Source: JAUYQE01 sp035289745
Lineage (GTDB): Archaea; Nanobdellota; Nanobdellia; Woesearchaeales; GW2011-AR9
Assembly: GCA_035289745.1 (NCBI GenBank)
Contig: DATDWF010000094.1
Location: 1 to 6,071 of the forward strand
Direction of reading: 5' to 3'
DNA: 6,071 nt
Shown here: positions 1-4,526 of the stretch, piece by piece
How the letters are laid out: each line of letters begins with the position of its first letter
How positions within the stretch are numbered: the first letter of the stretch is position 1
Made by a program: the position numbers and the translations under genes
The notes under the pieces: model-generated
Seen by the model: the letters and a program-made list of their open reading frames with translations, nothing else
Told to the model about the DNA's origin: nothing
The model's database searches: none

Positions 1-312
1 CGACGTAAACGTCATGGAATTCACGTGCAGTTTATCAGAAGTCTCATTCATGAGGCGCTCGACAATGATGCGATAGCCTTCGACAAAAGCCTCGCTGATA
101 AGATAGGTGGTGTCATTCGTGACCACCAGCACATCAATATCGCTCTTTTCCGTGGCCTCTCTCCGGACCGTAGAGCCGAAAACAACCACACCCATGACGA
201 AATCCTGCAGCTCTTTGCGCAGCTTTTCGCCGAATTTCCTGGCGATGGCCAGATCTTCTGAGGGATATTTGTGGAGATTCTCGTCCTCTTTCCGCTGGAT
301 GCGAAATTCCAT
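1..312 (-). CDS. Nucleotidyltransferase (pol-beta superfamily), N-terminal part, cut by the window edge
   Basis: The minus strand reads open from ATG at 312 to the left edge, giving 104 residues without a stop. Residues 45-61 read FGSTVRREATEKSDIDV, which fits the hG[GS]x(9-13)DhD signature of the DNA polymerase beta-type nucleotidyltransferases (G46-S47, metal-binding D58 and D60). Before it lies a charged helical stretch of about 40 residues. The rest of the catalytic domain, including the third acidic residue, is outside the window. Family members transfer a nucleotide to RNA, protein or small molecules, and some stand-alone forms are antitoxins. The substrate cannot be told here. No Shine-Dalgarno precedes the ATG, but a TATA-like box at 347-356 predicts a short leader. 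The gene is divergent from the DsbA-like gene. The superfamily call is firm; the specific role is unknown. Confidence 0.85.
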   Translation of the reverse strand, partial: MEFRIQRKEDENLHKYPSEDLAIARKFGEKLRKELQDFVMGVVVFGSTVRREATEKSDIDVLVVTNDTTYLISEAFVEGYRIIVERLMNETSDKLHVNSMTFTS

Positions 313-346
313 AATATTTTAGGCTAAATCTCTGGGACATTATTAA

Positions 347-356
347 GCTTTTTAAC
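347..356 (-). promoter_or_regulatory. Candidate TATA box for the nucleotidyltransferase gene
   Basis: Read on the minus strand this is GTTAAAAAGC. Its centre lies about 39 bases upstream of the ATG at 312. A start about 26 bases downstream would give a leader of roughly 13 nt without a Shine-Dalgarno. The site is AT-rich and short, so chance is possible. Confidence 0.4.
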
Positions 357-446
357 TATTCTGGAGTAGAGCTTTGGCATTTTTGGCTTTTCATAGCATC
401 ACCTTTTGCCATTTGGCCCAGCAGCCGCCCCCTCTTACTTTACCAT

Positions 447-457
447 CTTAAACATTT
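447..457 (-). promoter_or_regulatory. Second candidate minus-strand TATA box (AAATGTTTAAG)
   Basis: On the minus strand this reads AAATGTTTAAG, close to the plus-strand element AAATGTTTATAAG at 500-512. It could drive a longer transcript toward the nucleotidyltransferase, starting near 424 and giving a leader of about 110 nt. Only a trivial 18-codon reading frame (412-356) lies in that leader. Confidence 0.35.
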
Positions 458-504
458 ATTCCCCAACCAACACACTAAGATGTAACTGTTTAACCCGCTA
501 AATG

Positions 505-512
505 TTTATAAG
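505..512 (+). promoter_or_regulatory. TATA box for the DsbA-like gene
   Basis: TTTATAAG matches the archaeal TATA consensus. A start about 26 bases downstream (near 534) would leave a leader of about 75 nt before the GTG at 608, long compared with the other genes here. It is flanked by CTGTTTAAC (486-494) and CTGTTCAAC (516-524), which may be regulator sites. Confidence 0.55.
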
Positions 513-593
513 ATTCTGTTCAACAGACGAACAAAGAGGGGGATGGATTATTACACGCATCGCTTAAAGCAGGTGATGCTTCAAATCAGTAAA

Positions 594-601
594 GAGGGGT
601 G
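594..601 (+). promoter_or_regulatory. Shine-Dalgarno that favours GTG 608 as start
   Basis: GAGGGGTG is a good match to the anti-Shine-Dalgarno of 16S rRNA. It overlaps the GTG at 599, so that codon cannot be its target. It sits six to eight bases before the in-frame GTG at 608, the normal spacing. An in-frame ATG at 632 is farther away and less likely. Confidence 0.6.
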
Positions 602-607
602 GTTTTT

Positions 608-2503
608 GTGGAACAAAAGCAGCTTGATGATATGGAACAATCATTTTTAGACGAGGAGTTCATCAGTGAGGAGGATCTCGTTGAAGAGGCTCTGCCTAAG
701 AAAAATGGGGCGAAGAGCGCTTCGGGGACTTCTTCGGTAGTGTCTGGATATTCCGATGCTTCTTTAGAAAAGAAAAGCAGCATGAAAAAAAGTGCTGAAA
801 AAAGCGCGATAAAGATTACTCCGGTGAAGGTCGAGAAAATGGAAAAGAAAGAGGAGAAAAAAGAGCCGAGAGCGGAAAAGAGAGTCCAGGTGCATGAAAT
901 CCGGCAGGAGCCCAATCCCAAAGCAGCGCCCAAGCTGGATCAAAAACAGGAATCATCTTTCTCGGTGGTGAAAGAATCTTTGCCGAAAAAAGAGCCGGTG
1001 CTGAAAGAAGCGGCAAAAGAATCAGGAAAAGCAACCGCCTCTTCAGCTATTTCCGCAGCACCCGTCAATCCCTGGGCCACGGAGAATGGCAGCGGCACGC
1101 TGAAGTCCGTCTCGACGTGGAAGGCCATGACGGGGATCGTGCTCATCCTTTTGTTATTCTCCGTCGTAACGGACGGCTTCCAGTTTGGCGGCGAAGAAAC
1201 GTCGCCTGAGAAAGTAGTGCTTGCTGAAGAAGAAGCCACGCAGAAAGTGCTGAGCTTTGTGAATACGAAACTCTTACAGCCACCTTTTGTTGCTGAAGTG
1301 CGTGATTCGGCAGAAGTGGGCGATCTCTATAAAGTAACCTTGGCGGTCGCCGGGCAAGAGGTAGACTCTTATGTTACAAAAGATGGGGAATTGTTCTTCC
1401 CGCAGGGCATTGTGCTGAGTGCTCCGGCTTTTAGCGATACTGCTGACGAGCCAGCAAGTGCCGATGCTGTTGGAGATGCGTCGAATGATGATGCTGAAGT
1501 AGCTTCTTCAAACGGAGAAGAGCCAGCAACAGGCAGTTCTGATGCGGGCGAGGAGCTAACCGGCGCAGCAGTGACAAGCGGTGAAACAGCCGCTGCTGAG
1601 GAGCGTGGGGTGGATTTGGAAGGTGAGCCGTTCTTAGGTGATGCCGATGCGCCTGTTACGGTTGTGGAGTATAGTGATTATCAGTGTTCTTTCTGCCGGA
1701 AGTTCTGGGCGGAAACGCTCCCGCAGCTGAAAGAGGGCTATATTGCGACGGGCAAGGTTACATTTGTCTTTAAAGATTTCCCGCTCAAGAGCCATCCGGA
1801 AGCCCAGCCTGCTGCTCTGGCTGCTGCTTGTGCGCAAGAGCAAGGCAAATTCTGGGAATACCATGATAAGCTCTTCGAGGGACAGCGTTCGCTGGGAGAC
1901 GAGCAGTATGCGACCTGGGCCGAAGAACTGGGGTTGGATGGTGATCGCTTTGCATCGTGCTTGAGCAGCAAGAAATATCAAGATGATATACAAGCGGACG
2001 TTCAGGAAGCTGCTGCATTAGGCATTTTAGGGACGCCGGCTTTTGTGGTTAATGGAAAAGTTCTCAGTGGCTTCCAGCCCTATAGCGTATTTGTGCGAGA
2101 AGTAGAAGCAGCTTTGGCTGCAGGTGCTCCTAATCAAGACGCTCAAGTTGCTGCAGAGCCAGCCAGTGAGGAAGAAGCTCCTACTGTAACGGAGACCAGT
2201 GGCACGACTAGCGGTACGGAATCTGACGACGTTCAGGATGTCGTGATCACTTCCATCATAGCCAAGAAATGGCTCTTTGGGCCGAATAAGCTGACGGTGG
2301 GCAAAGGCGATGAAGTACAGCTGAGCATTATGCCAGAAAGCGGCTTCACGTTTACGTTTTCACTGCCGGCTTTTGGCGTCGAAAAAGAAGTTTCCGGTGC
2401 CACGCGGATGAGCTTTATTGCTGATAAAGCCGGCGAGTTTCCGTTCAGCTGCAGCAGTTGTGAAGCCTGGCGGGGGATGACCGGCAAGATTGTTGTTAAG
2501 TAG
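608..2503 (+). CDS. Membrane-anchored DsbA-like thiol oxidoreductase with a degenerate cupredoxin C-terminus
   Basis: The product is 631 residues from GTG 608. Residues 1-170 are a charged K/E-rich, probably disordered cytoplasmic arm. About 173-188 form one transmembrane helix, so the rest faces outside (positive-inside rule). Residues 199-270 form a small domain ending near TKDGELFFPQG, of a kind I recall before archaeal DsbA domains. An acidic Ala/Ser/Glu linker follows to about 335. Residues 336-505 are a thioredoxin-fold DsbA domain with YSDYQCSFC (active-site C360-x-x-C363) and the cis-Pro loop GTPAFVVNG (P477). After a second acidic/Thr linker, 544-631 resemble a COX2-like cupredoxin (SLPAFGV, CSSCEAWRGMTGKIVV), but both His ligand positions are lost. 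Likely role: forming or isomerising disulfides in exported proteins. The DsbA call is firm, the cupredoxin homology is by eye. The gene ends in a terminator-like hairpin. Confidence 0.88.
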   Translation: MEQKQLDDMEQSFLDEEFISEEDLVEEALPKKNGAKSASGTSSVVSGYSDASLEKKSSMKKSAEKSAIKITPVKVEKMEKKEEKKEPRAEKRVQVHEIRQEPNPKAAPKLDQKQESSFSVVKESLPKKEPVLKEAAKESGKATASSAISAAPVNPWATENGSGTLKSVSTWKAMTGIVLILLLFSVVTDGFQFGGEETSPEKVVLAEEEATQKVLSFVNTKLLQPPFVAEVRDSAEVGDLYKVTLAVAGQEVDSYVTKDGELFFPQGIVLSAPAFSDTADEPASADAVGDASNDDAEVASSNGEEPATGSSDAGEELTGAAVTSGETAAAEERGVDLEGEPFLGDADAPVTVVEYSDYQCSFCRKFWAETLPQLKEGYIATGKVTFVFKDFPLKSHPEAQPAALAAACAQEQGKFWEYHDKLFEGQRSLGDEQYATWAEELGLDGDRFASCLSSKKYQDDIQADVQEAAALGILGTPAFVVNGKVLSGFQPYSVFVREVEAALAAGAPNQDAQVAAEPASEEEAPTVTETSGTTSGTESDDVQDVVITSIIAKKWLFGPNKLTVGKGDEVQLSIMPESGFTFTFSLPAFGVEKEVSGATRMSFIADKAGEFPFSCSSCEAWRGMTGKIVVK

Positions 2504-2527
2504 GCTTTTCTTACCGGAAAGCTTTTT
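2504..2527 (+). terminator. Hairpin plus T-tract after the DsbA-like gene
   Basis: Directly after the TAG, GCTTTTC (2504-2510) pairs with GGAAAGC (2516-2522) across the loop TTACC, giving seven pairs with one T-G wobble. TTTTT follows, then a T-rich run to about 2551. This resembles an intrinsic terminator. Archaea often stop on T-tracts alone, so the hairpin may be optional. Confidence 0.5.
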
Positions 2528-2530
2528 AAT
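2523..2530 (+). promoter_or_regulatory. TATA box for the 2555 gene, overlapping the upstream terminator
   Basis: TTTTTAAT is centred about 28 bases before the ATG at 2555, predicting an almost leaderless mRNA. No Shine-Dalgarno is present; the spacer is a C/T-only run. The same T-run serves as the tail of the preceding terminator. Confidence 0.5.
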
Positions 2531-2554
2531 TTCTTCTTCTTTTTCTTCTTCCTC

Positions 2555-3121
2555 ATGAAAGAGAAACAAAAAGCCTTGCTGCGGAAATTTTTTCTTTTGA
2601 CTTTCTTGGCTTTAATTGTCATTGGCTTTTCTGTTCCTACCTTCTTTTTGGGCAACACACCCCAAGAAAATTCCCCAGCCGAGCCGAATATTTGCCAGTC
2701 CGATGCGGATTGCTATCTGCTTTGCGATTCTGGCCCCGTCGCGGTGCTCTGTTCGCAGAATTTATGCCAGCAGAATGCCTGCAACGAGTTCTCTCCGTAT
2801 CCCTACTCTGCTGAAGCCAAACAGGCCACGATGCGCGTGGTTGTTGCTGGCAAAGAGATTCTTTTAAAGAATGCGCATGAAAAAGATTTCTTTGTGGCGT
2901 TCTTCGAAGGCAGTGTGCAGCTCTTTTCATCTGGAATTTCTTTGCAGCAGATTGCCGAGAAAGCGGGGATGCTTTTAACCCAAGATTGCCTGACGGTTAA
3001 TGGCACTGCCTACTGCACGAAAGATGATAAAGAATTGCTAATCATTGTTAACAATGCTGAAGTTGCGCCGCTCTATCCGGTGAAAGAGGGGGATGTGGTA
3101 CGGATTGCATATGGGGAATAG
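2555..3121 (+). CDS. Membrane-anchored Cys-containing protein, possible redox partner of the DsbA-like protein
   Basis: The product is 188 residues. Residues 8-32 are one hydrophobic segment after a basic start, either a signal anchor or an uncleaved signal. A cysteine cluster follows (C47, C53, C57, C66, C71, C76) in the pattern C-x5-C-x3-C-x8-C-x4-C-x4-C, enough for three disulfides. Residues 90-188 form a compact domain with two more cysteines (C145, C154) and the ending VKEGDVVRIAYGE. From memory this resembles small extracytoplasmic domains of DPANN archaea with a GITLxxF...C...YC...VNG...GDxIxIxYG pattern, sometimes annotated as disulfide isomerases. Their HxH motif is missing here. That resemblance is a recollection and needs a profile search. 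The gene starts 51 bases after the DsbA-like gene from its own near-leaderless promoter. It could be a client or partner of that enzyme; the function is unproven. Confidence 0.8.
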   Translation: MKEKQKALLRKFFLLTFLALIVIGFSVPTFFLGNTPQENSPAEPNICQSDADCYLLCDSGPVAVLCSQNLCQQNACNEFSPYPYSAEAKQATMRVVVAGKEILLKNAHEKDFFVAFFEGSVQLFSSGISLQQIAEKAGMLLTQDCLTVNGTAYCTKDDKELLIIVNNAEVAPLYPVKEGDVVRIAYGE

Positions 3122-3149
3122 TCCACGGATGCTCCAACAAAAAAGAAAG

Positions 3150-3158
3150 TTTTATTAA
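3150..3158 (+). promoter_or_regulatory. TATA box for the Cys-repeat/PEGA gene
   Basis: TTTTATTAA lies after a purine-rich stretch (AAAAAAGAAAG, a plausible BRE). A start near 3180 would give a leader of about 20 nt containing the Shine-Dalgarno at 3188-3193. Confidence 0.5.
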
Positions 3159-3187
3159 GTTGGGCTTTACTTGTTCAATTCATCAAA

Positions 3188-3193
3188 AGAGGT
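3188..3193 (+). promoter_or_regulatory. Shine-Dalgarno of the Cys-repeat/PEGA gene
   Basis: AGAGGT is separated from the ATG at 3200 by six bases, the usual distance. This supports the chosen start and shows that leadered, Shine-Dalgarno-led genes coexist here with leaderless ones. Confidence 0.6.
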
Positions 3194-3199
3194 ACTATC

Positions 3200-4477
3200 A
3201 TGAATCTGTTGTCGAAAAAGAATGTTTACATTATTATTCTTTTAGTAGGATTATTTTTTTTAGCCGGTTGTGGCGTTAGCGTTGGAAAAGCTATCGAGGG
3301 TTCTACTGGGAATATTACAAATGCTACCACAGGAAATGAAACTACTGGGAATCAAACGGCGTGCTCTTCCGAATGTACGGCTCCTGCCGGACAATCTATC
3401 TCTGCATGTGATGGAATGTATGCCGTGGTTTGCGGTAATTTCGATGCCGATTCTTGCTCTGAAATTGGTGCTAGAACCTATTGCCCCACTGGCTGCGTAA
3501 ATGGGGCCTGTGTTGCTTCTTCTAACAGTACAACCAATGGCACATCTTCCAATGCGACGGCAACGAATGCGTCTAGTAGCAATCAGACTTCTTTGTGTAC
3601 TTCTGAATGTACTGCAACACCGGGGTCAACTCCCACCGCTACTTGTGTGGGGAGTTATCTCAAGACCTGTGGTAATTTTGATGCAGACTCCTGCTATGAG
3701 TGGAACAACGGGACGTACTGCACGTATGGCTGCTCGAATAGTGCCTGTCAATCTGCTCCCGTGAATCAAACTTCCAATGCCACGGTTGGAAATCAGACAA
3801 ATGGAACCTCTACTAATCAAACCACCACCACTCTCTTTTGCACGGATAATGACGGCGGATTAAACTACAATGTCTCAAGTAATATCACCTGGTCGGGTAG
3901 TTCTACGGGTGTGGGCTGTTTGGATAGGTGCATTGACAGTACGCGGTTAAGTGAATGTGTTTGTGTTGCAGGGGGTTCTGGTGGTCCAGGTGGTTCTCAA
4001 TCAATAACGTATGCTTGTCCAACGGGATGTTTAGCAGGAGCCTGTACTACTTCTGCTACTACTGGGAAAATAAACGCTACCAGTACTCCTACAGGAGCGT
4101 ATGTTTATATTGATAATTCTTACAAAGGGATTACTCCCATAGTCCTTACTGTAGCGCCGGGGTTACGGCAGGGCCTGTTTAGTAAGCCGGGATACTCTGG
4201 AAAAACTGTCCCCGTGACCGCTACTGCCGGTCAGACAGTAAATGTATATACCAATCTCACACAATTAGGGACAATTAATGCCACCAGCGTGCCAACGGGG
4301 GCTTACGTGTATGTTGATGGAGTCCCTATAGGCTTAACTCCCAGAATTATCATTAATGTTCTTCCAGGAATACGGCAAGTAAAGTTTCTGAAGACGGGAT
4401 ATGTAGCTACTACCATACCTGCAGAAGTCTTTAGTGGTCGGATGACCAATGTTAATGCTACTCTGAGAATGAGTTAA
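3200..4477 (+). CDS. Secreted Cys-repeat and PEGA-domain surface protein, probable lipoprotein, heavily sequon-decorated
   Basis: The product is 425 residues. A signal sequence ends in the lipobox-like FLAGC with C24. Three Cys-rich units follow, residues 55-104, 133-183 and 214-282, each with eight cysteines. The first two share CGNFDADSC, and units one and three share CPTGCxxGAC-like ends. Linkers between them are Asn/Thr/Ser-rich. I count 21 N-x-S/T sequons in the protein, most in these linkers, which fits N-glycosylation outside the cell. Two PEGA-type domains end the protein (about 289-355 and 357-425; TPTGAYVYID and VPTGAYVYVD, each followed by a TP and a GY motif). PEGA domains are beta-rich and common in archaeal and bacterial surface proteins. 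Likely role: surface structure, adhesion or cell contact; the target is unknown. It is a natural client for the DsbA-like enzyme upstream. Its composition looks more A+T-rich than the malic enzyme. Confidence 0.85.
   Translation: MNLLSKKNVYIIILLVGLFFLAGCGVSVGKAIEGSTGNITNATTGNETTGNQTACSSECTAPAGQSISACDGMYAVVCGNFDADSCSEIGARTYCPTGCVNGACVASSNSTTNGTSSNATATNASSSNQTSLCTSECTATPGSTPTATCVGSYLKTCGNFDADSCYEWNNGTYCTYGCSNSACQSAPVNQTSNATVGNQTNGTSTNQTTTTLFCTDNDGGLNYNVSSNITWSGSSTGVGCLDRCIDSTRLSECVCVAGGSGGPGGSQSITYACPTGCLAGACTTSATTGKINATSTPTGAYVYIDNSYKGITPIVLTVAPGLRQGLFSKPGYSGKTVPVTATAGQTVNVYTNLTQLGTINATSVPTGAYVYVDGVPIGLTPRIIINVLPGIRQVKFLKTGYVATTIPAEVFSGRMTNVNATLRMS
3362..3748 (+). repeat. Two tandem eight-cysteine repeats with a sequon-rich linker
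   Basis: Unit 1 is 3362-3511 and unit 2 is 3596-3748. Cysteine spacing is C3C10C7C7C8C3C4C in unit 1 and C3C11C7C7C8C3C4C in unit 2. The shared CGNFDADSC block is identical in protein, but five of its nine codons differ, all at silent third positions. The duplication is therefore old and kept at protein level. Confidence 0.8.
3839..4045 (+). repeat. Third, diverged eight-cysteine unit
   Basis: This unit also has eight cysteines and ends in CPTGC and GAC like unit 1, but its spacing differs. There are 25 residues before the second cysteine, a C-x-C, and a Gly/Ser-rich insert (GGSGGPGGSQ). It is a related but remodelled copy. Confidence 0.6.
4064..4474 (+). repeat. Two tandem PEGA domains
   Basis: Copy 1 is about 4064-4264 and copy 2 about 4268-4474. 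Both open with a G-x-INATS stretch, carry PTGAYVY(I/V)D, then a GITP or GLTP turn, a PG(L/I)RQ step and a K(P/T)GY loop. This order matches the PEGA family. Confidence 0.75.
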
Positions 4478-4497
4478 AACATTATAATGCAAAATCC

Positions 4498-4505
4498 TTT
4501 TAAAT
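4498..4505 (+). promoter_or_regulatory. TATA box for the malic enzyme gene
   Basis: TTTTAAAT is preceded by AAAATCC, a possible BRE. Its centre is 25.5 bases before the ATG at 4527, predicting a leaderless mRNA. A perfect 10-base palindrome, CATTATAATG (4480-4489), sits just upstream and could be a regulator site. Confidence 0.6.
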
Positions 4506-4520
4506 CATCAGCTATTTCTT

Positions 4521-4526
4521 AGGAGG
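4521..4526 (+). promoter_or_regulatory. AGGAGG abutting the start codon
   Basis: A perfect AGGAGG touches the ATG at 4527 with no spacing, so it cannot position a ribosome there in the usual way. No other canonical start lies in frame upstream of 4527 before the stop at 4485, and none lies nearby downstream. If the mRNA is leaderless, the element is not transcribed at all. Confidence 0.55.

Larger units (their letters stand above)
313..607. other. Divergent intergenic region with no gene seen
   Basis: This stretch separates the minus-strand nucleotidyltransferase from the plus-strand DsbA-like gene. I see no convincing protein or RNA gene in it. It holds oppositely oriented TATA-like elements (447-457 minus, 505-512 plus), a pair of CTGTTYAAC direct repeats (486-494 and 516-524), and the presumed 5' leader of the DsbA-like gene with two AAAGAGGGG elements (533-541 and 591-599). 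The segment 357-440 is pyrimidine-rich on the plus strand and featureless to my eye. Confidence 0.6.

Noticed and set aside
25..261. Plus-strand open frame of 78 codons near the left edge
   Set aside because: It is antisense to the nucleotidyltransferase, whose minus-strand frame carries the FGS...DID motif. The plus product has no family features.
356..412. Minus-strand 18-codon frame starting at ATG 412, with AGGTGAT inside it
   Set aside because: It is too short, has no recognisable sequence, and could arise by chance in the leader of the nucleotidyltransferase.
599..601. GTG 599 as the start of the DsbA-like gene
   Set aside because: It overlaps the only Shine-Dalgarno. GTG 608 has correct spacing and costs only three residues.
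650..682. EEFISEEDL resembles the c-Myc epitope tag EQKLISEEDL
   Set aside because: It is a partial chance match in an acidic low-complexity stretch. There is no vector sequence around it.
2531..2554. C/T-only tract read as a simple-sequence or phase-variation repeat
   Set aside because: The run of TTC-like units is irregular and lies between promoter and start codon, where a T-rich terminator tail explains it better.
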